From the NCBI GenBank assembly GCA_002457215.1, contig NTJZ01000003.1, positions 62,001 through 126,000 of the forward strand: a DNA stretch of 64,000 nt, in the 5' to 3' direction. Under the pieces are notes generated by a model, which was not told where the DNA came from, searched no databases, and worked only from the letters and a program-made list of their open reading frames with translations. Origin of the DNA: OM182 bacterium MED-G28 (GTDB taxonomy: Bacteria; Pseudomonadota; Gammaproteobacteria; Pseudomonadales; Pseudohongiellaceae). Positions 40,507-49,050 of the stretch are shown one piece after another (the first letter of the stretch is position 1; every line of letters starts with the position of its first letter). A program made the translations under genes and the position numbers.

Positions 40507-41687
40507 GATTCCTTGCTAAAAATGCAATTGGCTTGCTAGCGGTCGCTGTTTTTTTGAGCGCCTGTGCAACGCATACTGTCAAAACAACTTCTTACACACC
40601 GGTTGTTCGAGACAGCCAGGGCGTGCCTGAGGATTTGCTGTTGGATGTTGGTGTGGCAATGTTTGATCCGGGGCTGGATGAGTTGGATGGTGATCAGGAA
40701 GAACTTACCAATCATCAGGTAAGAGTCGCGGAATCACGTTATGCGCCTTATTTATTAGCAGAGACGCTGCAGCGCTCTGCAAATTGGGGCATTGTCCGCC
40801 TAATGCCTAATCACTCCAGTCCAATGGATGTTTACATTACGGGCACTATTTTGGAATCAAATGGCGAATCAATGAGAATGCGGGTGCACGTTGCAGACTC
40901 AACGGGCAAAGATTGGTACACCAAAGTTTATGATCAAGAAATTAGCCAGTTCAGTTACGACCCATCTCAGCGTCAGCAGAGCGACCCTTTTCAGATTTTG
41001 TACAACAATATAGCCAATGATTTGTTGGTCTGGAAAAAAAATAATATTACTGACGAAGAGGTAGTTGAGATCCGAACAATTTCTGAAATATTGTTTGCGC
41101 GACGTTTCTCGCCAGATGTATTTGACCCCTACTTAACAACCAGTCGTAATGGGATTTATCAGATTAACTCGTTGCCTGCGGATTCTGACCCAGTGCTGGA
41201 AAGAATTCGAGATATTCGTGAACGAGACTTTATGTTTATTGATACGATTCAAGATTATTACGCAACATATGTTCGGCAGATGCGCCTGCCTTACGATTCG
41301 TGGCGTGAGCAGAGTTATCACGAAACGATAACACTACGAGAATTAGAGGCATCTGCTAAGCGTCGATTTATTGCTGGTGCTGTCGCTGTTGTTGGTGGCT
41401 TGGCTGCCGCAACTCAAGGCAGTAACTATGCAACACAAGCTGGCGGGGCGTTTGGAGTCGGGGCTGGCGCTTATTTGATTAGAAGTGGATTCGATAAACG
41501 AGCTGAAGCAAGAATTCATATGGAAGCGCTTGAAGAACTCGGCCAGTCTCTTGAAAATGAAGTGGCACCTCAAGTTATAAACTTAGACGACCGTACAATT
41601 ACTCTCACTGGGTCAGTGGAAGAGCAGTATGAGCAATGGCGTGAAATCTTGGCAGATCTTTATGCGGCGGAAGTAGGACAACTGTAA
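40503..41687 (+). CDS. Lipoprotein of unknown function with a Gly/Ala-rich segment
   Basis: 394 residues. Lipobox FLSAC gives Cys21 as the acylated residue. The first 170 residues have a beta-rich pattern, and the region near 280-325 is Gly/Ala-rich (GAVAVVGGLAAATQGSN, GAFGVGAGAYLIRSGF), resembling glycine-zipper segments of envelope lipoproteins. A conserved family could not be assigned. Coupled to the serine-rich lipoprotein gene by a four-base overlap. Confidence 0.78.
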   Translation: MRFLAKNAIGLLAVAVFLSACATHTVKTTSYTPVVRDSQGVPEDLLLDVGVAMFDPGLDELDGDQEELTNHQVRVAESRYAPYLLAETLQRSANWGIVRLMPNHSSPMDVYITGTILESNGESMRMRVHVADSTGKDWYTKVYDQEISQFSYDPSQRQQSDPFQILYNNIANDLLVWKKNNITDEEVVEIRTISEILFARRFSPDVFDPYLTTSRNGIYQINSLPADSDPVLERIRDIRERDFMFIDTIQDYYATYVRQMRLPYDSWREQSYHETITLRELEASAKRRFIAGAVAVVGGLAAATQGSNYATQAGGAFGVGAGAYLIRSGFDKRAEARIHMEALEELGQSLENEVAPQVINLDDRTITLTGSVEEQYEQWREILADLYAAEVGQL

Positions 41688-41729
41688 GCGGGCGTCAATA
41701 ACTGGTCTGTTCCATCTTCAAAAATAGAT

Positions 41730-43262
41730 ATGTCAGAGAAAGATGTCGAAAAGAACAAGCAAGAGTCGCAGCAATCTGGATTTACTGAGAACCAGATTTA
41801 TGTCAATTCCTCTGCAGCGTTAGAGTCTAAAAGTCCCCCTATTTGGATTTGGGTTAGTGTGGCAGGTTTACTGCTTGCTGCCCTGCTTGTTATTTTCGTA
41901 TTGCCAGCTCTCGTCACTGAATATGAATTACCCTTAGAGCTCAGAGTTGATGTCACAGAGTTTCAGCCATTGCCAGCAGAGACGGTGCCAACGATTTCTC
42001 CTTTCGAAGAAGCACAACTTTCGCGACAAAGGAAAGAAGCACAAGACGTCCTGGCAGAACTCTTGACCCAGCAAGAAGTTCTGGAGCTTATCGACGTAGA
42101 GCAATGGGCACAGGACGAATATACCGCCGCGTTGGAAGTTGCAAGTATTGGAGATGAATATTACCGAACTCAAGATTTTCAATTAGCAACTGAATCTTAT
42201 ACCCAAGGGCGAGACGATTTAGTTGAGATACAAGCTATGGTTCCCGTGGTGCTGAATCAAAACTTGGTAGATGCTCAGAGCGCCCTTGATGCGCAGGACT
42301 CGTTCGTGGCTCAAAACAAGTTTTTACTAGCGCTTCTCTTAGACCCCGACAGTGAGGTTGCGCAAATTGGCCTAGAAAGGGCACGCGTGCTAGACGAAGT
42401 ATCTGGACTATTAGCGGAGGCAGATAGCTTGTTAGAGGATAATGAGTTAGAGGCGGCGCAAGTTATTTATCGACAAATAGTCAGTTTAGATAGTTATAGT
42501 CAGGATGCTCAGCAGAGAATTTCTGAAGTTGCAGGTTTAATTTTACAGCGGGAGTTTTCTTTCATAATGTCATCAGGCTATGCCTTTTTGGAAAGTGATA
42601 ACCCGGATCAAGCCATTGCAGAATTTGAGCGAGCCGCGAGTTTGGGAATCAATCAAGAACAAGCACGTGCAGCAATAGCACAAACTGAGAATGAAATAGC
42701 GAATGTAGAAATTTCAGTAATCCAATTAAGAATCACAGAAGCTGAAAGCCAAGAGCAATGGCATACGGCAGTGGCTGAGTATGACAATGCTTTGGTAATA
42801 GATGCAAACCTCGTGTTTGCAATTAATGGCCGTGATTATGCCAGTAAGCGGGCGCAACTCGATGATCTGTTGGTTAGTGCTATCGAAACTCCTGATAGAT
42901 TCTATGAGCAAGATGTTTTCCAACAAACCTTAGACGTTTACTACACAGGGAGAGCAATCGAAAATCCTGGTGCTCGAATATCCGAACAACTCCAGAAGTT
43001 GCAGCTACTATTAGAGACTTCGCAGGTGCCTCTTGATATACAAATGGTTTCTGACAACCTGACAGATGTGACTATTTTGAGAATCGGAAATCTAGGATTG
43101 TTTGAACAAACCGTTGTATCTTTAAAGCCGGGCAGATACGTTGCTGTAGGAAAACGTATAGGCTATAGGGAAGTTCGCGAAGAATTTGTAGTTGGATTTA
43201 ATCAAACGCCAGATTCAGTTCTTGTTCAATGTGTTGAACGTGTAGTTGCTACAAATAGGTGA
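41730..43262 (+). CDS. Single-pass membrane protein with TPR-like repeats and PEGA-like end
   Basis: 510 residues. A cytoplasmic, hydrophilic N-terminus of about 37 residues is followed by one membrane helix (IWIWVSVAGLLLAALLVIFVL, about residues 38-60). The remaining 450 residues are probably periplasmic and helical with TPR features (for example IGDEYYRTQDFQLATESYTQ, ALDAQDSFVAQNKFLLALLLDPD). The C-terminal 60 residues form a beta-rich PEGA-like module (ending GKRIGYREVREEFVV). Function unknown; likely a scaffold for partner binding. Next gene follows at once. Confidence 0.75.
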   Translation: MSEKDVEKNKQESQQSGFTENQIYVNSSAALESKSPPIWIWVSVAGLLLAALLVIFVLPALVTEYELPLELRVDVTEFQPLPAETVPTISPFEEAQLSRQRKEAQDVLAELLTQQEVLELIDVEQWAQDEYTAALEVASIGDEYYRTQDFQLATESYTQGRDDLVEIQAMVPVVLNQNLVDAQSALDAQDSFVAQNKFLLALLLDPDSEVAQIGLERARVLDEVSGLLAEADSLLEDNELEAAQVIYRQIVSLDSYSQDAQQRISEVAGLILQREFSFIMSSGYAFLESDNPDQAIAEFERAASLGINQEQARAAIAQTENEIANVEISVIQLRITEAESQEQWHTAVAEYDNALVIDANLVFAINGRDYASKRAQLDDLLVSAIETPDRFYEQDVFQQTLDVYYTGRAIENPGARISEQLQKLQLLLETSQVPLDIQMVSDNLTDVTILRIGNLGLFEQTVVSLKPGRYVAVGKRIGYREVREEFVVGFNQTPDSVLVQCVERVVATNR

Positions 43263-43269
43263 TGCGAAA

Positions 43270-45339
43270 GTGGACGATATCGAAATTAATGAGAATAGTG
43301 GGCCAACCAGCCCGATAATTCCGATTGACTTTACGCCTCATGATGAAAAAGGGCCGCGAGTCACATTTAAACCTAAGCCAGTACACTTTGTCGTTGGTGT
43401 ATTTTTTTTGTTATCAGGCATTGCGGGCTGGTTTGTTCTAACTGCGAGATCTGTATTTGTGGAAGTTAATCCAATTACTGCGCAAATAGAAATTAGTGGC
43501 GGGTTGAGAGTTCGTTTAGGGCAAAGGTACCTTATCAGGACTGGGTCTTACGAAATAAAACTCACCAACGAAGGCTATCATGAAACAAATACTCAACTCT
43601 TAGTTACTAATGAGCAGTCACAAACTGTTCCCTTTGAAATGCGAAGACTTCCGGGTATTGTTTCAATTGCGACTATGGAATTAAATGGTGCCCGAGTACA
43701 AATTGATGGCGTAGATATTGGGGTTACTCCTTTAGTCGACATTCCTATTGAGCCTGGTCAGCATCAGATGACCATTTCTATGGACCGATATCTTGATTAT
43801 GGCGAAACCATTGATATCGAAGGAAGAGAAGTCGAGCAACGTTATCAGTCCAGTCTGGAACCGGCCTGGGCAGTGGTTAGTTTATCAACGACCCCGCCTG
43901 GGGCAGATGTCTTTCTAGATGGTGTTGTGATTGGGACTACCCCAGTTAATTCCGAGATTATTCAGGGTCGTCGAGACCTTACTTTCAAGCTAGCAGGCCA
44001 CAAAGCCTGGCAGGAAGATTTTGATGTCATCGCCGGCGAAGACTTCACGGTACCTCAGGTTGAACTAGAGCCGGCGGATGGATTGGTATTTATCCGCAGC
44101 AACCCCTCTGCAGCCGCTGTAACCATCGGTGGAGAATACAAGGGCCTCACTCCGTTGGAGGTAGCCTTGCCTCCTGGCCAAAATCATGACCTGACATTTT
44201 TGAAGAATGGTTATCGATCCGTTAGAACCTCAATTCGTACCGAACCAAACCAAGAAAGAGAACTAAGCATTGATCTAGATCCAGAGTTGACCAATGTTAG
44301 TGTGATTGCCCATCCCGAAGATGCAGAGCTTTACGTTAACGGCGAATTTAGAGGCTTGGCCAATCAAACTATTGCGTTAATGGCAGCGAGTCAAAAGATC
44401 GAAATTCGTAAAGAAGGCTTCGTACCTTACGCTAGCGAGTTTATCTCTAGGCCAGGTTTAGACCAGGCGATTAGGGTTACTTTGAAATCTTTAGAGCAGG
44501 CCCGACTGGACCAAATTCAACCGGTGATTACTACTGCAACGGGGCAACAACTAAAGCTTTTTTATCCTGGCGCATTTACCATGGGAGCTTCGCGCCGAGA
44601 AGCTGGGCGTCGCCCCAATGAGAATTTGCGTGATATAGAGCTAGAGCGTCCTTTTTATATTAGTTTCCGTGAAGTAAGAAATACGGAGTATCGTCAGTTT
44701 GATCCAGAGCATTCGTCCGGCACTGTCTCAGGTGTTACTTTGAATAATGAAGAACAACCAGTTGTGCAAATCAGTTGGTCCCAGGCAGCCCGTTATTGTA
44801 ATTGGCTTAGTGAACAGGAAAGCCTGCCGCTCTTTTATGAAATAGAAGGAGAAGATGTAGTTGGATTTAACTCCAACACAACCGGCTATAGGTTGCCTAC
44901 TGAAGCAGAATGGGCATGGACTGCTCGAACTGATGGCAGTGGTAATCAACTAAAATATTCTTGGGGTGATGAGCTTCCGCCTCCAGAAAATGCTGGTAAC
45001 TTTGCTGATATTACAGCCCAAAACTATTTAGGCGAAATCATGTTTAACTACAATGACAATTATTTTGCCTCAGCGCCAGTTGGATCATTCACTCCAAATC
45101 AGTACGCAATTTTTGATATGGCAGGAAACGTATCGGAGTGGGTGCATGACTTTTATGGTGCAGTTGGTTCGATAGGTATTGAAATTGATCCTCTTGGGCC
45201 AGAGTTGGGACAGTTTCATACTATTCGTGGTTCCAGCTGGGCGCACGGTGCGGTTACGGAAATGCGTTTGTCTTTTCGAGATTTTGGGGAAGAGCCGCGC
45301 GATGATGTAGGTTTCCGAGTAGCGCGCTATTTGGAGTGA
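43270..45339 (+). CDS. Membrane-anchored PEGA-repeat protein with SUMF/FGE-sulfatase-type domain
   Basis: About 689 residues from GTG 43270, preceded by AGGTGA; an in-frame TTG at 43246 overlaps the previous gene and has no ribosome-binding site. One membrane helix (about 38-60) precedes four or five PEGA-like repeats to about residue 405 (for example GADVFLDGVVIGTTPV, AELYVNGEFRGLANQ). From about 430 to the end is a SUMF-type domain: FYISFREVRNTEY, QISWSQAARYCNWL, GYRLPTEAEWAW, FDMAGNVSEWVHD, TIRGSSWAHG. The catalytic Cys pair of true formylglycine-generating enzymes is absent, so I infer a structural or ligand-binding role in the periplasm. Confidence 0.8.
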   Translation: MDDIEINENSGPTSPIIPIDFTPHDEKGPRVTFKPKPVHFVVGVFFLLSGIAGWFVLTARSVFVEVNPITAQIEISGGLRVRLGQRYLIRTGSYEIKLTNEGYHETNTQLLVTNEQSQTVPFEMRRLPGIVSIATMELNGARVQIDGVDIGVTPLVDIPIEPGQHQMTISMDRYLDYGETIDIEGREVEQRYQSSLEPAWAVVSLSTTPPGADVFLDGVVIGTTPVNSEIIQGRRDLTFKLAGHKAWQEDFDVIAGEDFTVPQVELEPADGLVFIRSNPSAAAVTIGGEYKGLTPLEVALPPGQNHDLTFLKNGYRSVRTSIRTEPNQERELSIDLDPELTNVSVIAHPEDAELYVNGEFRGLANQTIALMAASQKIEIRKEGFVPYASEFISRPGLDQAIRVTLKSLEQARLDQIQPVITTATGQQLKLFYPGAFTMGASRREAGRRPNENLRDIELERPFYISFREVRNTEYRQFDPEHSSGTVSGVTLNNEEQPVVQISWSQAARYCNWLSEQESLPLFYEIEGEDVVGFNSNTTGYRLPTEAEWAWTARTDGSGNQLKYSWGDELPPPENAGNFADITAQNYLGEIMFNYNDNYFASAPVGSFTPNQYAIFDMAGNVSEWVHDFYGAVGSIGIEIDPLGPELGQFHTIRGSSWAHGAVTEMRLSFRDFGEEPRDDVGFRVARYLE

Positions 45340-45342
45340 CCT

Positions 45343-45651
45343 ATGAGCCCACTAGCTAAAGAGAGCTATTACGTGAAAAAAACAATTCTGCTATTTGCTG
45401 GACTGCTTTCCTTAAGTGCCGCGGCTCAGGACAGTCAATCGGCTGATACAGAACAGGAAGCTCAAACTGAACAGCAGGTTATTGATCCAGAATTAACCCT
45501 CGAAGAATTGAACGTCGCTGAAAATGATGAATTGATCCTGGGGGCAGACGAAGGAGGCGAGGAAAGCGAAGAAGAAAACTCAAACTCTCGTTTCATCCCA
45601 ACTGAGCAAATATCCCAGGACTTGGGTGTTTCATTTCCGGTTGATATCTAA
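45343..45651 (+). CDS. Small secreted acidic protein
   Basis: 102 residues (92 if GTG 45373 is used). A signal peptide ends around SLSAAAQD; the mature part is strongly acidic and low in complexity. GGAG stands 6 bases before ATG 45343. No family recognised. It lies 3 bases after the PEGA/SUMF gene, so it belongs to the same transcript and may be an accessory factor. Confidence 0.65.
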   Translation: MSPLAKESYYVKKTILLFAGLLSLSAAAQDSQSADTEQEAQTEQQVIDPELTLEELNVAENDELILGADEGGEESEEENSNSRFIPTEQISQDLGVSFPVDI

Positions 45652-45684
45652 AACCTGATTGCTCGAGTAAAAAAGGAAAAGTTT

Positions 45685-46497
45685 ATGAAGCAAGGCTCAT
45701 TGTATGAAGCGCTCTTCCAAATCGGTACTTTGATTTTCGTGATTATCATTGTGCATGCCACCTATGTGACGGTGATCAGGCCCAATGCAGAGCTAATTCA
45801 AGAACAGCAACAATTAATGCAGGAACAAAATCCAGACATAGTACCGGAGCGTTCCGTATTCATAATTATTCGTGATTATGAACAAGAGTTTTGCATAATT
45901 TTCTTTCTTTGGGCCGTTACTATCATCGGCATGAAGACTCAACACACCTTGCGACAACGAGCTCTACTTGAAAGGACGCTGGTGAAACTGCAAGATGGCA
46001 TGAGTATCTTGCCAGAGGATTCTCGCAACTACGCCAGACCAGTTCAGGCGCTTGCGCCCAAAGAAAAGGAATTTCTGCTGCCGCGTGCTTTGTTGGCAGG
46101 GTTACATCGATTTCAAAGTACACAAAACATTCACGCTGTTTCCTCAATCATTAAGGATACATGTGAAACTGAAGCAGACCGAATGGAAACTGAACTTTCT
46201 ATTGTCCGCTATATTGCTTGGGCAATTCCTTCAATCGGATTCTTGGGCACTGTTCGAGGTATTGGCACTGCTTTGGGGCAGGCTTATCAGGCCGTTGCAG
46301 GGGATATTGCGGGAGTAACCCAAAGCTTAGGAGTTGCCTTTAATTCCACATTCGTAGCTCTTGTCGTAAGTATTTTCCTAATGTTTCTTCTGCATCAATT
46401 GCAATTGCAACAGGATAGATTGGTGCTCGACTGTCAAAACTATTGTGATGAACGATTGATTCGCCATATGCAAGTTCCAGAAAAGGCGAATAGCTAA
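45685..46497 (+). CDS. MotA/TolQ/ExbB-family proton channel protein
   Basis: 270 residues. Membrane segments lie at about 10-31, 69-84, 173-195 and 215-237. The hallmark region runs AIPSIGFLGTVRGIGTALGQA, then GVTQSLGVAFNSTFVALVVS; the G-x-x-GTV and the Thr/Ser of the final helix are the typical channel residues of ExbB, TolQ and MotA. Such proteins use the proton gradient to power a partner. No exbD, tolR or motB follows; instead two VWA proteins have ExbD/MotB-like helices. AAAAGGAAAAG precedes the ATG. Confidence 0.88.
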   Translation: MKQGSLYEALFQIGTLIFVIIIVHATYVTVIRPNAELIQEQQQLMQEQNPDIVPERSVFIIIRDYEQEFCIIFFLWAVTIIGMKTQHTLRQRALLERTLVKLQDGMSILPEDSRNYARPVQALAPKEKEFLLPRALLAGLHRFQSTQNIHAVSSIIKDTCETEADRMETELSIVRYIAWAIPSIGFLGTVRGIGTALGQAYQAVAGDIAGVTQSLGVAFNSTFVALVVSIFLMFLLHQLQLQQDRLVLDCQNYCDERLIRHMQVPEKANS

Positions 46498-46515
46498 AAT
46501 GGTTGCAAGCAATAC

Positions 46516-47874
46516 ATGTCATTAAAAGTAATAGAGCTAAATGACCGCGAGATTAGGGTCGGTGATGAGAGTGGCATCATCTTAGAGAGCCCCGGATTTG
46601 CATTGGCAGCAGATGACAAGCTCGAGGTGGGGGAATCTGCGGAACGACAAGCACGATTGCGACCAACCAACAGCTTTAGCAAGTATTGGCGCGACCTGAG
46701 CCTGGAGCCCATTTCCCACAGCAAAAAAGTTAGACACTATGCTGATCTGGCATATGCTCAATTAATGCACCTGGCCGATGTCGGCGAGATTGATGCAGAT
46801 GTTATTTTTGCAGTGCCAGGTAACTTTACTCGACCACAGTTAGCCATTCTACTAGGCCTTGCACAGCAGTGTCCTTTTACGCCGATCGGTGTTGTTGATT
46901 CTGCGTTAGCAGCGGCATTGGTATCCTCCAAAAGAGAACAAATTGTCTATGCTGATATCCAATTGCATCAGGTAGTAATTTCGAAACTGAAACTTGTTGA
47001 TGAGCATCTTAGTACCGATGGTGTTATTCAGATTCCTGGAGTTGGCAGTCAGAACTTTATGAATTTAATGATGCAAATTGCAACGGACATGTTTATTCAG
47101 CAGTGTCGTTTTAACCCTCAACATAACGCTGCATCTGAGCAACAGCTCTATAATGAGCTACCTTCGTGGTTATTGCAGGACGAGAAAGAGAAAACACTCT
47201 TACTGGAGCTTAAAAGTGAAAGCGCTATACATACTGCTAAACTTCCAAGAGAAAGCTTAATAAGGAATCTCAATGAATATTATAAAAAGATCAATGAACA
47301 GATTAATTCATTAGCTGATAGCAGCAATGTTGACATCTTACTCAGTCAGGCCATCGCAGACCTTCCTGGCTTTTTAGCGTCTACCGATACTACGGGAAAT
47401 GTCGTTGTAGTTAAAAATCATTTAGTTAATGAAGCTTGTCATCAGAACCAAGCTCATATCGTTACTGCGGAGGGAGGCATTCACCTCGTTAGCAGACTGC
47501 CGTTAGCAAAATTAGCTCAAATTAAACTAACGAAGCAAAAAGAAAAAATAAATAGCGATAGAGGCGATAACCCAACTCATGCACTTTATTCTAATCGCGC
47601 TATTGCAATTGATAAGCTTGAAATTAAGAACAAGCCAGTACCGAATGGAAAGTCGATGGACACAAATACGCTAGTCATGGACATAGAAAATTTACCGGAG
47701 TCTCTAGGTCGAATTGAGCTGCGCGAGGAGGGTGTTTACCTCAATAGTGGGGTGCAAAAAGTATTTTTGAACGATAATCCAGTAACAGGTGAACAATTAC
47801 TGAAGCTGGGCGACTGTATCCAATTTGAAAGCAATGGTGACGAAATAAATCTGATTCAGGTTAACGATGGCTAG
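46516..47874 (+). CDS. Degenerate Hsp70/actin-fold protein with FHA-like C-terminus
   Basis: 452 residues, cytoplasmic, with no signal or membrane segment. VIFAVPGNFTRPQ (residues 97-109) and GVVDSALAAALVSS resemble the Hsp70-family core, but the usual D-x-G of phosphate loop 2 is replaced by ADIQLHQ, so nucleotide hydrolysis may be lost. A region near 390-452 (GRIELREEGVYLNSG, FLNDNPVTGEQLLKLGD) has the FHA-type beta pattern, a possible phosphothreonine or assembly module. The product probably docks on the inner face of the proton-channel complex. Its stop overlaps the next start by 8 bases. Confidence 0.7.
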   Translation: MSLKVIELNDREIRVGDESGIILESPGFALAADDKLEVGESAERQARLRPTNSFSKYWRDLSLEPISHSKKVRHYADLAYAQLMHLADVGEIDADVIFAVPGNFTRPQLAILLGLAQQCPFTPIGVVDSALAAALVSSKREQIVYADIQLHQVVISKLKLVDEHLSTDGVIQIPGVGSQNFMNLMMQIATDMFIQQCRFNPQHNAASEQQLYNELPSWLLQDEKEKTLLLELKSESAIHTAKLPRESLIRNLNEYYKKINEQINSLADSSNVDILLSQAIADLPGFLASTDTTGNVVVVKNHLVNEACHQNQAHIVTAEGGIHLVSRLPLAKLAQIKLTKQKEKINSDRGDNPTHALYSNRAIAIDKLEIKNKPVPNGKSMDTNTLVMDIENLPESLGRIELREEGVYLNSGVQKVFLNDNPVTGEQLLKLGDCIQFESNGDEINLIQVNDG

Positions 47875-48970
47875 CAACAGTAAATCAAATAGACGCAAAG
47901 TTAATCCATTAAGCTTAGCCTTTCTTGACGTCATGTTTTGTGGCTTTGGTGCTGTGATTCTTATTTTTCTAATCTTGGATCATGCTAGCTCCGTCTCTCC
48001 AGAAGCAACCAGCCCAGATCTGACTGCAGAAATAAATTTGTTGGAAGAAGAAATTCTGGAAGGTCAGCTTGGTTTGGTTCGGGTTCGCAATATTCTTTCT
48101 GATGTCGATTTTGAGGTAGTCGCGGCGGAAGGTCTTGCTCGCCAGATCATGGAGCAAATAGACACGTTCTTACAGGAACTCGCTGCACTTGAAAACAATA
48201 GTATGGCCAGCGTCGAAGACGTGGCGCAACTTCGTTCAGATATAGAGACTCTGGAAAATGAATTATTGCGATTGCAGGCAAGCGCCTTCGAACAGGAAGG
48301 CAATAGTGTTCGTCAATTTCTAGGGGATGGGAATCGTCAGTATCTCTCTGGCTTATTTCTCGGAGGCCAGAGAATTCTTGTGCTCATAGACAGCTCGGCC
48401 AGTATGCTGGATAGCACGATCGTAAATATCATTCGCACACGCAATATGGATGACGAGCGCAAGCGTAATTCGCCAAAATGGCAACGTGTTGTCAATACTG
48501 TGGACTGGGTGAGTACCCAGTTACCCATCACCAGCCAATATCAAATGTGGAATTTCAACACTGAATACGAAGCCGCGCTGCCTGGTACAGAAGATAGGTG
48601 GTTAGAGGTTGCGGATCGAGACCAACTTAATCAGGTAATTGATAACGTAAAAGGTATAGTGCCGAACAATGGCACAAATATGGCCCAGGTATTTCGAGCA
48701 GTAGCCAATATGTCCCCTAGGCCAGATAATATTTTTCTAATTACCGACGGCTTACCTACCCTCGATGATCGGGGCGCCAGAGGTTCTCTGATAACCCCCG
48801 CAGATCGGGCGGAATTATTTGAGGAAGCAGTTGAAGAATTACCTCAGTCGATTCCGGTCAATGTAATATTGATGCCCTTGGAAGGGGATCCAAGTGCTGC
48901 GGCTATTTATTGGCAGTTGGCGCAATATACGAAAGGCTCTTTTTTGACGCCTTCAAAAGATTGGCCTTAG
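47867..48970 (+). CDS. Membrane-anchored VWA-domain protein 1 (ExbD/MotB-like helix)
   Basis: 367 residues. A single N-terminal helix begins SLAFLDVMFCGFGAVILIFL; Asp21 sits at its entrance, as Asp25 of ExbD and Asp32 of MotB do. A Glu/Leu-rich coiled coil covers about 50-140. The VWA domain from about 168 has a full MIDAS: D175-S-S177-A-S179, Thr270 (GTN) and Asp294 (ITDG). It is therefore likely to bind a divalent metal and a protein ligand in the periplasm. It overlaps the previous gene by eight bases. I infer it partners with the proton channel at 45685. Confidence 0.85.
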   Translation: MASNSKSNRRKVNPLSLAFLDVMFCGFGAVILIFLILDHASSVSPEATSPDLTAEINLLEEEILEGQLGLVRVRNILSDVDFEVVAAEGLARQIMEQIDTFLQELAALENNSMASVEDVAQLRSDIETLENELLRLQASAFEQEGNSVRQFLGDGNRQYLSGLFLGGQRILVLIDSSASMLDSTIVNIIRTRNMDDERKRNSPKWQRVVNTVDWVSTQLPITSQYQMWNFNTEYEAALPGTEDRWLEVADRDQLNQVIDNVKGIVPNNGTNMAQVFRAVANMSPRPDNIFLITDGLPTLDDRGARGSLITPADRAELFEEAVEELPQSIPVNVILMPLEGDPSAAAIYWQLAQYTKGSFLTPSKDWP

Positions 48971-49050
48971 GTGGAAGGGCGATAAGCGCCGGCAGCAATG
49001 GGCTGAATAATGTTTGTAAATTGACTCAACGATTGCGTTAAAAAATAAAT

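Noticed and set aside
44550-45339. A functional formylglycine-generating enzyme
   Set aside because: The SUMF-type domain has only one Cys and lacks the paired catalytic Cys, and no sulfatase gene is nearby.
49021-49050. TTGACT with a possible -10 just before VWA gene 2
   Set aside because: The -10 would abut the ATG, leaving no leader, and the gene is only 80 bases from the previous one in a cluster.
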